Part shown: piece after piece, positions 8,623-17,927 of the stretch
Position numbering within the stretch: the stretch's first letter is position 1
How the letters are laid out: each line of letters begins with the position of its first letter
The notes under the pieces: generated by a model
What the model was told of the DNA's origin: nothing
The model's database searches: none
The model's input: the letters and a program-made list of their open reading frames with translations, nothing else
Translations under genes and position numbers: made by a program
From: Clostridia bacterium
GTDB taxonomy: Bacteria > Bacillota > Clostridia > UBA1212
DNA: 38,230 bases
Assembly (NCBI GenBank): GCA_017625675.1
Contig: JAGAKK010000074.1
Span: 1-38,230, forward strand
Reading direction: 5' to 3'

Positions 8623-10395
8623 TTACTTGGAAATTGCGCCCTTAGGACACATTGAAACGCAAAGCTCACAGCCTGCGCACTGAGAAGCATCTATCTGATA
8701 CTTTCCGTCAGCACTCTTTATGATAGCAGGGCAGCCAAGCCTCATACATGAACCGCACTTAACGCACTTGCCCTCGTCAATCTTTACGGGAGCGCCGTAA
8801 TTTACGGTTTTAAGAAGGGCGCAAGGTCTCTGGGCAATGATAACTGAAGGCTCATCTGCCTGCGTCTCCTCAAGAACAGTTGCCCTAAATTTCTTCATAT
8901 CGAAGGGGTCAACAACCTTGACTCTGGTAATACCCATTGCATCGCAGAGCTTAATAAGGTCTACAGCCACCGTCTTTTCATTTCTGATGGTGTAGCCCAT
9001 GCAAGGGTTCTGCTGATGACCCGTCATACCGGTAATGGAGTTGTCAAGGATAATTACCGTAGAAACGCCTTTATTATACGCAACGTCCACCAGCGAAGTG
9101 ATACCCGAGTGCATAAACGTAGAGTCTCCGATAACTGCAACCACCTTGTCCTGTGTAAGGTCGCCGTTAATTTCCATAGCCTTTTGCATACCGTGTGCCA
9201 TACTTACGGAAGCGCCCATACAAACTACGGAATCAAGAGCGTGATAGGGGTCAAGAGCGCCCAAGGAATAGCATCCGATATCTCCGCAAACTCTCACTTT
9301 AAGATTTGAAAGAACGTAGAACACCGCTCTGTGAGGACAGCCTGCGCAGAACACGGGAGGTCTTGCAGGAACGTTTACTTCCTCCCCTGCCTTCTCTCCG
9401 TCGGGAGCAATGCCGTAATATGCCTTTCTGATAGCCGCAGTTCCAAGCTCGCCAAGGTTTGTAAAGTACTTCTTTCCTTCTACCTTGATACCAAGCTTCT
9501 TAATATACGTCTCAATGAAAGGCTCCAGCTCCTCTACCACCAGAAGCTCCTCAACCTGCTCTGCAAATTCTCTGATAACCTTTTCAGGTAACGGATGCAC
9601 AAGGCCCAGCTTCAACACGGAAGCCTCAGGGAACACTTCTCTAACGTACTGGTAACAAACGCCTGACGTAACGATGCCAAGCTTTTTGTCCTTCATTTCA
9701 ATGCGATTAGGGACAAGTCCTGCAAATTCGCCCTCTCCGCAAGCAGCCGCTTCAAGAGCCGCCATACGCTTCTCAACAAAAACGTGTCTGCCCTTGGCCA
9801 TAGCAGGCATCATTACGTATTTTGAAATATTCTTCTCATATTTCTTCGCGTGATTTACTCTCTCACCGATATTCACAAGGCTTCTCTGGTGAGCAATTCT
9901 GGTCGTGAGGCGCACGATAACGGGTGTGTCAAATGCCTCGCTTATATCAAACGCCAGCTTCGTGTAATCAAGGCACTCCTGGCTGTCAGAAGGCTCCAAC
10001 ACCGGCACGTGAGAAGAAAGTCCGTAAAATCTCGTATCCTGCTCGTTCTGCGAGCTGAACATTCCCGGGTCGTCTGCAACTAAAAATACAAGGCCGCCGT
10101 TTACGCCTGTATATGCAGCTGTAAACAGGGGGTCTGCCGCTACGTTAAGACCCACGTGCTTCATACAGCACATAGCGCGGGAGCCTGCAACCGATGCACC
10201 GATAGCAACCTCTGCCGCAACCTTTTCGTTGGGTGCCCATTCACAATATATCTCCTCTGCGCTGTACTTCGCCACATTCTCCGTAACCTCCGTGCTGGGA
10301 GTTCCGGGATAAGACGACACAACGCTGACACCGGCCTCGTAAGCGCCCTGTGCCACTGCCTCATTTCCTAAAAGAAGCTTTCCGCTGATTTTCAT
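8623..10395 (-). CDS. iorA: Indolepyruvate ferredoxin oxidoreductase, alpha subunit
   Basis: 590 residues. The N-terminal pyrimidine-binding half starts with LLGNEAVAQGAYEAG and SSYPGTPSTE. The thiamine diphosphate-binding half carries GDIGCYSLG and the GDSTF...N motif ending LDNSITGMTGHQ (about 370-470). The C-terminus has a two-cluster ferredoxin domain: CVKCGSCMRLGCP and CAGCELCVSMCP (about 540-588). This order and length are those of IorA. The enzyme feeds aromatic amino acid fermentation in anaerobes. GGAGG lies 8 nt before the ATG. Confidence 0.95.
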   Translation of the reverse strand: MKISGKLLLGNEAVAQGAYEAGVSVVSSYPGTPSTEVTENVAKYSAEEIYCEWAPNEKVAAEVAIGASVAGSRAMCCMKHVGLNVAADPLFTAAYTGVNGGLVFLVADDPGMFSSQNEQDTRFYGLSSHVPVLEPSDSQECLDYTKLAFDISEAFDTPVIVRLTTRIAHQRSLVNIGERVNHAKKYEKNISKYVMMPAMAKGRHVFVEKRMAALEAAACGEGEFAGLVPNRIEMKDKKLGIVTSGVCYQYVREVFPEASVLKLGLVHPLPEKVIREFAEQVEELLVVEELEPFIETYIKKLGIKVEGKKYFTNLGELGTAAIRKAYYGIAPDGEKAGEEVNVPARPPVFCAGCPHRAVFYVLSNLKVRVCGDIGCYSLGALDPYHALDSVVCMGASVSMAHGMQKAMEINGDLTQDKVVAVIGDSTFMHSGITSLVDVAYNKGVSTVIILDNSITGMTGHQQNPCMGYTIRNEKTVAVDLIKLCDAMGITRVKVVDPFDMKKFRATVLEETQADEPSVIIAQRPCALLKTVNYGAPVKIDEGKCVKCGSCMRLGCPAIIKSADGKYQIDASQCAGCELCVSMCPKGAISK

Positions 10396-10454
10396 TAAAA
10401 ATTACCTCCGATATGTATAAAATGTAGTAGAATTATCTTTTAAATATTAGCCCT

Positions 10455-11711
10455 TCAGGCTTTTTTCGTCAGCATACCTCTTAATTTTCTGTAGCCCTTC
10501 ATAATGAGTTTATCCACAGGCTTTTCAAAAAAGTAGGTCAATACCGTAGCCACAGCAAGGGAAGTAAAAAGACTTATAAAGAAATAGAGCACCTGCCACT
10601 TCGTACCCATTACCGCCTGAGGGATCTCCCCTTCTGCCACTTCCCAATAGGGGATTTTCCACTCCTTTAATTTCACGGCAATAAACTGATGCCATATATA
10701 AAGATTAAAGGAAACCGCGGAAAGGAAACGCATAACTCTGTTTCCGAAAATCCACCTGAACCACTTAAAAGCAAAGGCTGCGCCAATTATAAGCATCACA
10801 AACACCAGTGACAATGCAAAACGGCTTTGAACCTGCCAGAACTGCTTATCTGCGCTGTTTGTGGTATGCAAATCGTATTTTATCATATATCTTATCAAAT
10901 ATAAAGCAAAAAAAGCAATTCCGGTAAAGAAAATTCCGGTAATTTTATTGTGTTTTACATTATTGGCAAGATATACAAAAATATATGCCGCCATCATACC
11001 GTTGGCGTATACGCACAGGAACGAGGGAAACTGGTTCAGCACCATACCGATATTCTCCGCAGGCATTACCACCTTTACAAAATAAAGCCATGAGCAGCCG
11101 CACATTCCAAGATACGTAAGCAACGGCGCCTTTTTAAACAGCCACGCCGCAAGGGGAAATACAAGATAGAACAACATCTCCACGGAGACGGTCCACAGCG
11201 CTCTGTTAAAGTTTGACCACATATACGTTTCAGGCCTGAACATCTGGGTAAAACTGAGCTGGGCAAAGAGGTCTTTAAAGTATGCGCCGCTGTTCTGATA
11301 TTGTGACATTGTTACAAAAAACAGTGCAAAAATCAATATACAAAGGTAATAAGAGGGAAAAATCCTTGCCACGCGCCTTGCATAAAAATCTGCAATGTCA
11401 GGCTTTTTCGCCCCCTCCAGCAGCTGCCTTGCGTGAGGAAGGAACAGCAGAAAGCCGCTGAGAAGTATCATCATATCCACGAAGACGTAGCCGTTAACGG
11501 CGAGCCAGTCAATATTGGCATCCATTATTCCGATGCCTTCAAGGGCGTCCTTTTCGGTGTAGGCCCAGAGCCATGATTGCTGCCAGAAGTGAAACCATAC
11601 CACGATAAGCACCGCTAGCGCCCTGATGCCGTCCAGCACGTCAATATGCTTCGTGTCAATCGTTCCCACGTCAAAGAATGCGTTTTTAAACTTTGTGTAT
11701 AAATCTTTCAT
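10455..11711 (-). CDS. Acyltransferase 3 family membrane protein (OafA/YrhL-like)
   Basis: 418 residues, about ten predicted membrane helices. The N-terminus has the family hallmark DGIRALAVLIVVWFH, with the conserved His in helix 1, and RRVARIFPSYYL further in. Members O-acylate cell-surface sugars or peptidoglycan at the membrane; the acceptor here is unknown. A Lys/Arg-rich tail follows the last helix. It sits 48 bp after the RelQ-like gene with a small hairpin (GACGG...CCGTC) between, and 59 bp before iorA. Start ATG with AGAGGA at 4 nt. Confidence 0.85.
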   Translation of the reverse strand: MKDLYTKFKNAFFDVGTIDTKHIDVLDGIRALAVLIVVWFHFWQQSWLWAYTEKDALEGIGIMDANIDWLAVNGYVFVDMMILLSGFLLFLPHARQLLEGAKKPDIADFYARRVARIFPSYYLCILIFALFFVTMSQYQNSGAYFKDLFAQLSFTQMFRPETYMWSNFNRALWTVSVEMLFYLVFPLAAWLFKKAPLLTYLGMCGCSWLYFVKVVMPAENIGMVLNQFPSFLCVYANGMMAAYIFVYLANNVKHNKITGIFFTGIAFFALYLIRYMIKYDLHTTNSADKQFWQVQSRFALSLVFVMLIIGAAFAFKWFRWIFGNRVMRFLSAVSFNLYIWHQFIAVKLKEWKIPYWEVAEGEIPQAVMGTKWQVLYFFISLFTSLAVATVLTYFFEKPVDKLIMKGYRKLRGMLTKKA

Positions 11712-11759
11712 AAAATCCTCTGCATTGTCATATTCTGACGGATTTTCGCCGTCAAAGCG

Positions 11760-12422
11760 TCAAAGCGCCTGTATTTTCTTATATATCTCCTGCATCTTCA
11801 CGTCAAGAGCATTGATCTCATCGGAAGACTCAAGCATCTCCTTGCAAATTGAGTCCGGAATATCCTTGTCGGACTTGTAGCGAAGGTCGTGCTCAAGGCT
11901 TGCCCAGAAGTCCATGGCAACGGTTCTCAGCTGAATCTCCACCGCCACATACTCCGTATGCTCCGAAAGATAAATCGGAATTTCAATGTCAAGGTGCAGG
12001 CTTCTGTAGCCGTTATAATTCGGGGTTTCAATATAGTCCTGCTTATGCACAAGCCTTATGTCCGTCTGCCGCAGAAGCATATCCGCCACGCTGTACACGT
12101 CGTCAATGTAGCAACAAACCACTCTCACCCCTGCTATATCGTTAAGATTTTTCTTTGCAGACTCAATGGTAATATCGTAATTCTTTCTTATCAACTTGTT
12201 AATAATGCTTTGTGTGGACTTCAGACGACTCTCAATGTGGTGAATAGGACTTCTGGCATACTTTATGCGAAACTCGTCATTTAATATTTCAAATCTCATA
12301 GTCAGCTGTTTTATAGCCGCGTTATAAAGATACTCCATCTCCCGAAGCTCAACGATATCCGAAAAAAATGATTCAGAGGCGCCCTCCCTCTCCTCATTCT
12401 CCGCGTTAATTTTTTCGTTCAA
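11760..12422 (-). CDS. relQ: Small (p)ppGpp synthetase, RelA/SpoT domain (RelQ/YjbM-like)
   Basis: About 220 residues, synthetase domain only, without hydrolase, TGS or ACT domains, as in small alarmone synthetases. Motifs visible: HIESRLKS and SIINKL, NDIAGVRVVCCY, NYNGYRSLHLDIEIP, and EIQLRTVAMDFWASLEHDLRY, which carries the catalytic Glu and the RelQ-type AMDFWASLEH. It makes (p)ppGpp from ATP and GDP/GTP in the cytoplasm. I chose TTG at 12422 because AAGGAG lies 8 nt before it. An in-frame GTG at 12431 overlaps that site and is less likely. Confidence 0.88.
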   Translation of the reverse strand: MNEKINAENEEREGASESFFSDIVELREMEYLYNAAIKQLTMRFEILNDEFRIKYARSPIHHIESRLKSTQSIINKLIRKNYDITIESAKKNLNDIAGVRVVCCYIDDVYSVADMLLRQTDIRLVHKQDYIETPNYNGYRSLHLDIEIPIYLSEHTEYVAVEIQLRTVAMDFWASLEHDLRYKSDKDIPDSICKEMLESSDEINALDVKMQEIYKKIQAL

Positions 12423-12527
12423 GAAAAACACTCCTTGCCGTTAAAGTCAATCTTTTCTTATTATACAGCAAAAAACACTGCAAGGCAATGATAAAATGAG
12501 TCAGATGTGCGCCACAGCATCAGAGAT

Positions 12528-12554
12528 GAGCCACAGCGTCTGACGCGGTGGCTC
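12528..12554. repeat. REP-like palindrome, degenerate copy
   Basis: GAGCCACAGCGTC, T, GACGCGGTGGCTC: 13-bp arms with one mismatch. Same core as the palindrome at 12667. Confidence 0.7.
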
Positions 12555-12666
12555 ACTGATACACAAATTAGAGAGAAAAAACAACACATAAACACACTTT
12601 TTTGAGCGAATATTTGCATTATTATAACATTTATCTGAGTAATTAGACGATTTGAATTATAAAGAT

Positions 12667-12693
12667 GAACCACAGCGTCTGACGCTGTGGTTC
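12667..12693. repeat. REP-like palindrome, perfect copy
   Basis: GAACCACAGCGTC and GACGCTGTGGTTC are perfect 13-bp arms around a single T. Distinct from the TGAGTCAGGG family but of similar design. Confidence 0.75.
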
Positions 12694-12712
12694 AACCGAT
12701 GCCCCCTGAACA

Positions 12713-12939
12713 GTTTGAATGGGTGCTTTCGCAAGGAGCCTCTGCGTAAGCAGTCAGCTCCTGTAGAAACCGTCCTCTTTCCCCTAAAAAGTTTGAATGG
12801 GTGCTTTCGCAAGGAGCCTCTGCGTATGCAGTCAGCTCCTGTAGAAACCGTCCTCTTTCTCCTGAACAGTTTGAATGGGTGCTTTCGCAAGGAGCCTCTG
12901 CGTATGCAGTCAGCTCCTGTAGAAACCACCCATTCAAAC
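12713..12939. repeat. Three tandem 78-bp repeats bounded by an inverted repeat
   Basis: Units start at 12713, 12791 and 12869 with GTTTGAATGGGTG and are nearly identical. Each contains a nested hairpin (GGAGC, CTGC, GCAG, GCTCC). The array ends with CACCCATTCAAAC (12927-12939), the exact reverse complement of the unit start. It abuts the spoIVA stop codon, so it forms the 3' UTR of spoIVA. Confidence 0.85.
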
Positions 12940-14418
12940 CTACAAAATTATACAAATCAAACCGCTGGTGCCCTCGTTGATTACCCTTTCAATAGTTTCC
13001 TGAAGCTTCAGCCTCTCCTCCTCCGGCACCCTTGCCAGCTTTCCTTGCAAGCCTTCGCTCATAAGCTCGTTTAACGGCTTGCCGAAAAGGTTTGAGGTCC
13101 AGATGCTTGTAGGGTCATCCTCAAACTCCTTGAGAATGTAGTCCACAAGCTCCTCGGATTGCTTTTCAGTTCCCACAAAAGGAGAAATCTCCGTTTCGAT
13201 ATTGGCCTTGATAAGATGCAGCGACGGCGCCTTGGCGCGAAGCTTGACACCAAATCTGGAGCCCTGCTTTACAATTTCAGGCTCATCAAGCTCCATCTCG
13301 TCAATAGTCGGCATTACGATTCCGTAGCCTTTTAGCTCCACCTCTTTGAGAGCTGCCTCGATTCTCTCGTAGTCCCTCTTGATGCGTCCAAGGTCCTGAA
13401 TCATTGAGATCAACGCCTTATCGTCAGTAATGTCAAGGCCGGAACGCTCGGAAAGAATCTTGTAGAAAAGCTCGTCAGGCATTGTGAGCTCAAGGATTGC
13501 CCTGCCGCTTCCTGCATCAAGCTCTGTGAGCGTTGCCTTCTTTACAAAAGAATATGATGCAAGACGGTCCACGCAGGACGCTACAGTTCTGAACTTGTCG
13601 GCGCCGCCGAAGGCCTCCTTAACGGCATTGATAAGGGTTGCCTTCAAAGTTTCATCGTAGCCCAGACTCTCCATCCATTGAGGTATATTGATACCGATTT
13701 CGCATACAGGGAACTCGTAGAGAATGGTGTGCATCACCTCGTTAATGTCGTCCTGAGTCATCTCTGTGCAATTAATCGGAAGCACCGGCACGTCGTATTT
13801 TTCCTCCAGGGAACATTTCAGTTGGTACACTTCCTCGCTTGCAGGGTCTGTGCAGTTAAGAAGCACCGCAAAGGGCTTCCCAGTCTCCTTCATTTCTGCG
13901 ATAACCTTTTCCTCTGCGCTTACGTATTCCTCTCTTGAAATATCGGTAATGCTGCCGTCCGTTGTGATTACAATGCCGATAGTGGAATGCTCCCGGATAA
14001 CCTTTTTCGTACCGATCTCCGCCGCCTCGCCGAAGGGGATTCTCTCCTCAAACCAAGGGGTATCAACCATTCTTGGCATATCGTTTTCAAGGTGGCCAAG
14101 GGCATTCTCCACAAGGTAGCCCACGCAGTCCACAAGTCGCACCTTGAGACTTATCTTGTCGCCCACGGTAATGTGAGCCGCTTCATTTGGCACGAATTTA
14201 GGCTCTGTTGTCATTATCGTCTTTCCTGCGGCACTTTGGGGCAGTTCATCAACAGCCCTGTCTCTTTCATACACGTCCGCAATGTTCGGGATAACAAGCA
14301 TATCCATAAATCGCTTTATAAAAGTAGACTTACCCGTTCTCACAGGGCCAACTACTCCAATATAAATATCACCCTTAGTCCTCTCGGCGATCTGCTGATA
14401 AATGTCATATCTATCCAC
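12940..14418 (-). CDS. spoIVA: Stage IV sporulation protein A (spore coat ATPase)
   Basis: 492 residues from GTG 14418, the same length as the Bacillus protein. This start is chosen because GGGGAGG lies 8 nt before it; a longer frame begins with an unlikely hydrophobic stretch. Walker A GPVRTGKS is at residues 24-31, after the conserved DIYQQIAERTKGDIYIGVV. The C-terminus GTSGLICIIL matches the family end needed for localisation. SpoIVA polymerises on the forespore surface using ATP and anchors the coat. It lies downstream of plsY; gpsA, often found between them in Clostridia, is missing. No clear sigma-E promoter was found. Confidence 0.95.
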   Translation of the reverse strand: MDRYDIYQQIAERTKGDIYIGVVGPVRTGKSTFIKRFMDMLVIPNIADVYERDRAVDELPQSAAGKTIMTTEPKFVPNEAAHITVGDKISLKVRLVDCVGYLVENALGHLENDMPRMVDTPWFEERIPFGEAAEIGTKKVIREHSTIGIVITTDGSITDISREEYVSAEEKVIAEMKETGKPFAVLLNCTDPASEEVYQLKCSLEEKYDVPVLPINCTEMTQDDINEVMHTILYEFPVCEIGINIPQWMESLGYDETLKATLINAVKEAFGGADKFRTVASCVDRLASYSFVKKATLTELDAGSGRAILELTMPDELFYKILSERSGLDITDDKALISMIQDLGRIKRDYERIEAALKEVELKGYGIVMPTIDEMELDEPEIVKQGSRFGVKLRAKAPSLHLIKANIETEISPFVGTEKQSEELVDYILKEFEDDPTSIWTSNLFGKPLNELMSEGLQGKLARVPEEERLKLQETIERVINEGTSGLICIIL

Positions 14419-14513
14419 AATTAAACCTCCCCAAAAAATTAGTATAATGTCCAAAAACTCGTTACACTAATTTATATGAGGAGGTCACGTTAATATTACT
14501 TGATTATTAATAT

Positions 14514-15170
14514 TTATTTTTTCTTGCTGAATATCTTTGACTCAGTGCCTTTAATGAGTCTGCCGATATTTGCGTGGTGCCTTACAATAAGGAGCGCCGC
14601 CGCAACAACGCAAAAGATAAATTGAACGGAAAGGCCGCCGCCTGCAGACTTTGCAAGAACATCCCCTGCAAAGAAAACCATTACGGGAAGAGATGCCGCC
14701 GCGATTATGGAGCCAAGGGAAACGTATCTCGTGATAGCCACGATAACGATAAAAATTCCGAATGCAATTAACGTGGGTACAGGCACGATAAAAAGCATTA
14801 TTGCAAAAGACGTAAGAACACCCTTGCCGCCCTTGAAACCGAAATATAAAGGCCAATTGTGGCCCAGAATAGCACCCATGCCCGCCGCAGTCACCGCAAT
14901 ATCCTTGGCAATAGCGCTGCCGCCCTTAATAAGTGTCACCAGAAGCATTGCAATAAGGCAAGCCGCCACACCTTTCAGGAAGTCCACAAGGAACGTAAGG
15001 ATCGCCGCCTTTTTTCCGTAGGTTCTCAGCATATTGGTCATGCCTGCGTTGCCGCTGCCGTGTTTTCTCACGTCATCCTTGTAAAGAAGTCTTGAGATGA
15101 TGACAGCCGCGTTGATGCTGCCCATAAGGTAACCGATTATCAATGATATAACACCGAAGAAAACATCCAT
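14514..15170 (-). CDS. plsY: Acyl-phosphate:glycerol-3-phosphate acyltransferase
   Basis: 218 residues, multi-pass membrane protein. Signature segments: GYLMGSINAAVIISRL, RKHGSGNAGMTNMLRTYGKK (the conserved GSGNxGxTN motif) and ILGHNWPLYFGFKGGKGV, with the GGKGV phosphate loop. It transfers the acyl chain from acyl-phosphate to glycerol-3-phosphate, the first step in phospholipid synthesis. RBS CGGAGG about 11 nt before ATG. It lies in the der-plsY-spoIVA neighbourhood common in Clostridia, here separated from der by an antiporter gene. Confidence 0.93.
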   Translation of the reverse strand: MDVFFGVISLIIGYLMGSINAAVIISRLLYKDDVRKHGSGNAGMTNMLRTYGKKAAILTFLVDFLKGVAACLIAMLLVTLIKGGSAIAKDIAVTAAGMGAILGHNWPLYFGFKGGKGVLTSFAIMLFIVPVPTLIAFGIFIVIVAITRYVSLGSIIAAASLPVMVFFAGDVLAKSAGGGLSVQFIFCVVAAALLIVRHHANIGRLIKGTESKIFSKKK

Positions 15171-15314
15171 TTTCCCTTTATTCCTCCGTTAATAAAAATC
15201 ACATTATCTATTTTAGCATATCTCTTGCAACTTTTACAGTATCAATTGTTTTTATGTTCAAAAGTATACACTGAAAAATATTTTTTAATTCCTCATAGCA
15301 GGCGCATTAAACAA

Positions 15315-16523
15315 TTAAAGAGCAAATTGAACAACACAAAAAGCAGCGTATATTGCAAGGAGAGTTATGCCTTGCCAGCGTGCAAGTTTGCCTCTGATAA
15401 TTGCCGGCAATGTCATAAGAGCCATTACAATTATCAAAAGGGGAATATCAAGCACAAAAGAGGCATTTATGCCGAAAATCGTGTTTTCAGATGGTACAGT
15501 AAAAGGCGAAATTGAAATTGCCACGCCGCTTACAAGAACAAGATTAAAAATGTTTGCTCCAATAATATTTCCTAAAGAAAGTGCGCTATGCCCTTTAACC
15601 AATGCGGTAATTGCTGTAACAAGTTCAGGAAGAGATGTTCCAAGTGCCACAAACGTCAAAGCAATTACAGAACTTGGTACACCGATTTTTTCGGCAATTA
15701 TTGTTCCGTTATCAACAAGCAACGTTGCACCGATTGCGATCACAACTGCACCCAAAATTAAAAACAAAACATTGGAATTCAGCAACGCTAAACCTTTCTG
15801 TAAAACACCTTTTGCAATACCAATTGCCAGAAAAATCAAGCCCAGAACTCCATTTATATAAAAGCCGGCAAAATCCCCTATATTAGAAAGATCCGTCATG
15901 AAGCCTCCGGCACTGATTATAGCAATGATTTGTGTCGCAATAAGCCCTATACCTACAATCAAAAAACCTACAAAGTCACCTACGGAACTCTGGTTGTCTT
16001 CACTCACTTCGTCATCAAGTACGTCAAGAATAAATTCACTGCTAACTTTTTCCTTCGGACTACGCTCTTTCATCGCCTGTATTATAAGAACGGTCATATA
16101 TATTCCAAATCCGACAAGAAGAATGATTCCAGTCCATCGCAAAAACTCTCCAAAGAAGTAAGCGGCAAAAGCGTAGAATGCTGCTACACAAAAGAAAAAA
16201 ATAGTTGGAAAACGCAAACTCTTTTTTTCAACTGCTCCGGGGCGCAAAGAAATTGTTATTGCTGCTATAAGAGCTGTGTTGCATATAATTGAGCCAATTG
16301 CGTTGCCATACGCCATAGAGCCTTGTCCTTGGACTGCTCCTGTGGCAGAAACCATTACTTCAGGAAGTGTTGTTCCTATAGAAACAACAGTCGCTCCTAT
16401 AAGTATTTCCGGAATGTGAAAACGGTGAGCAATACCCGTCGCTCCGTCTACAAACCAGTCACCACCCTTTATCAAAAATACCAGTCCGATAACAAAAAGA
16501 ATAATAGGAATAATCAAGTCCAT
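15315..16523 (-). CDS. Calcium/sodium antiporter family protein (CaCA, YrbG-like)
   Basis: 402 residues with two homologous halves of about five helices each, the plan of the CaCA exchangers. Alpha repeat 1 reads GATVVSIGTTLPEVMVSATG and alpha repeat 2 reads LTFVALGTSLPELVTAITAL; both keep the G(T)(S/T)LPE core that binds the cation. A charged cytoplasmic loop (about 150-185, EKVSSEF...DDEVSEDNQ) separates the halves. Direction and ion are not certain (Ca2+ out by exchange with Na+ or H+). It sits between der and plsY, an unusual position. RBS is weak. Confidence 0.88.
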   Translation of the reverse strand: MDLIIPIILFVIGLVFLIKGGDWFVDGATGIAHRFHIPEILIGATVVSIGTTLPEVMVSATGAVQGQGSMAYGNAIGSIICNTALIAAITISLRPGAVEKKSLRFPTIFFFCVAAFYAFAAYFFGEFLRWTGIILLVGFGIYMTVLIIQAMKERSPKEKVSSEFILDVLDDEVSEDNQSSVGDFVGFLIVGIGLIATQIIAIISAGGFMTDLSNIGDFAGFYINGVLGLIFLAIGIAKGVLQKGLALLNSNVLFLILGAVVIAIGATLLVDNGTIIAEKIGVPSSVIALTFVALGTSLPELVTAITALVKGHSALSLGNIIGANIFNLVLVSGVAISISPFTVPSENTIFGINASFVLDIPLLIIVMALMTLPAIIRGKLARWQGITLLAIYAAFCVVQFAL

Positions 16524-16589
16524 AGTTACACCACAAATTACTAAAAATTTTTCATTGATTGACTAAAATACTTACTGAAAATACTACTG

Positions 16590-17927
16590 TTATATATTGT
16601 CGTTTGCTTTCTCGCCTCGTTCTCTGAGCTTGAACACAAGTGGTGTGCCCTCAAAGCCGAAGTTCTTTCTTATCTGATTTTCAATGTATCTGAGATATGA
16701 GAAGTGGAACAGCTTGATACTGTTGCAAAAAACTGCAAACGTCGGAGGCTGAACACCTATCTGGGTCATATAGAACACCTTGAGCCTGCGACCCTTGTCT
16801 GAAGGAGGCTGAACCACCGCAACGGCTTCGTTGAGCACATCGTTTAACATACCTGTGGTAACTCGCTTACAAGCCTCGCTGTGCACGAACTTGATCTGCT
16901 CAAAGATAGTGTTCACCCTCTGTCCCGTAAGGGCTGAAATAAACACCACGGGAGCATACATCATAAAATTGAAACTGTTGTATACCTCGGTGCGGTACTT
17001 CTCCAGAGTGCCTGTTTCCTTTTCAATGGTATCCCACTTGTTTATGGCGATAATACACGCCTTGCCCTTGTCGTGAGCGTAGCCCGCAATCTTTGTGTCC
17101 TGCTCTGTAACACCGTCCCCTGCGTCAACCATTATAATTACCACGTCGCAGCGGTCAACTGCGCCCAAGGAACGCATAATACTGTAACGTTCGATATTGT
17201 CGGTAATCTTCCCGCGCTTTCTCATACCGGCAGTGTCAATGAAGCAATACTTCTGTCCGTCAATCTCCGCATAGGTGTCAATGGCGTCGCGTGTAGTTCC
17301 CGGAATGTCACTTACGATAACTCTCTGCTCACCGAGAATTTTATTGATAAGAGAGGACTTTCCCGCATTAGGCTTTCCTACGATAGCAACCTTGATTACC
17401 TCTGCATCGTCCTCTTCCTCAATCTCCTCGGGAAGCTTTTCATAAACTGCATCAAGCACCTCGCCGATGCCAAGACCGTGAGCTGATGACAAGGTCATAA
17501 AGTCACCGATGCCAAGATTATAAAACTCGTAAACGTCTGCAGGAGGCTCTCCCACGGTGTCCACCTTATTTACGGCAAGAATTACAGGCTTGTCAACTTT
17601 AATAAGCATTGCCGCAATATCCTTGTCGCTGGCAGTCATACCCTCTTTTGCGTCCACCATAAAAATAATAACGTCCGCAAGCTCAATGGCCACCTCTGCC
17701 TGCCTTCTCATCTGCACCAGAATGGTGTCCGTGGAATAAGGCTCAAGACCGCCCGTATCCACCAATGAAAATGTTCTGCCGCGCCACTCTATATCCTCAT
17801 AAATTCTGTCTCTGGTAACACCCGGAATATCTTCCACAATGGAAACACGCTTTCCCACAACGTAGTTAAAGAAAGATGATTTTCCCACGTTAGGTCTTCC
17901 CAGAATTGCAACAACAGGTTTACTCAT
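16590..17927 (-). CDS. der: Ribosome biogenesis GTPase Der (EngA)
   Basis: 445 residues from ATG 17927, chosen because GGAGGTG lies 6 nt upstream and MSKPVVAILGRPNVGKS is the usual N-terminus. Two tandem GTPase domains: G1 GRPNVGKS (10-17) with DTGG and NKVD, and G1 GKPNAGKS with DTAG and NKWD. A KH-like C-terminal domain ends with FKLRERGEKAND. Der acts in 50S subunit assembly. The ATG overlaps the stop of the upstream radical-SAM gene by 8 nt, so translation is probably coupled. Confidence 0.96.
   Translation of the reverse strand: MSKPVVAILGRPNVGKSSFFNYVVGKRVSIVEDIPGVTRDRIYEDIEWRGRTFSLVDTGGLEPYSTDTILVQMRRQAEVAIELADVIIFMVDAKEGMTASDKDIAAMLIKVDKPVILAVNKVDTVGEPPADVYEFYNLGIGDFMTLSSAHGLGIGEVLDAVYEKLPEEIEEEDDAEVIKVAIVGKPNAGKSSLINKILGEQRVIVSDIPGTTRDAIDTYAEIDGQKYCFIDTAGMRKRGKITDNIERYSIMRSLGAVDRCDVVIIMVDAGDGVTEQDTKIAGYAHDKGKACIIAINKWDTIEKETGTLEKYRTEVYNSFNFMMYAPVVFISALTGQRVNTIFEQIKFVHSEACKRVTTGMLNDVLNEAVAVVQPPSDKGRRLKVFYMTQIGVQPPTFAVFCNSIKLFHFSYLRYIENQIRKNFGFEGTPLVFKLRERGEKANDNI

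Larger units (their letters stand above)
12423..12939. other. Intergenic region rich in palindromes and tandem repeats
   Basis: 517 bp between spoIVA and the RelQ-like gene. It holds two related palindromes (12528, 12667) and a three-unit tandem repeat (12713-12939). Open frames crossing the repeats on both strands are products of the repeat and are not called as genes. Confidence 0.7.

Noticed and set aside
12713..12939. CRISPR array
   Set aside because: The whole 78-bp unit is repeated; there are no unique spacers and no cas genes.
12652..13074. Open frames of 87-140 codons across the 78-bp repeats on both strands
   Set aside because: They only reflect a repeat unit divisible by three, run into spoIVA antisense, and have no ribosome site.
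14419..14513. Sigma-E promoter for spoIVA
   Set aside because: TCATATAA and CATTATAC occur, but the spacer is about 22 nt, too long for sigma-E.
15171..15314. Promoter for plsY (TTGCAA, 16 nt, GATAAT)
   Set aside because: Weak match in an AT-rich stretch; not convincing enough to list as a feature.
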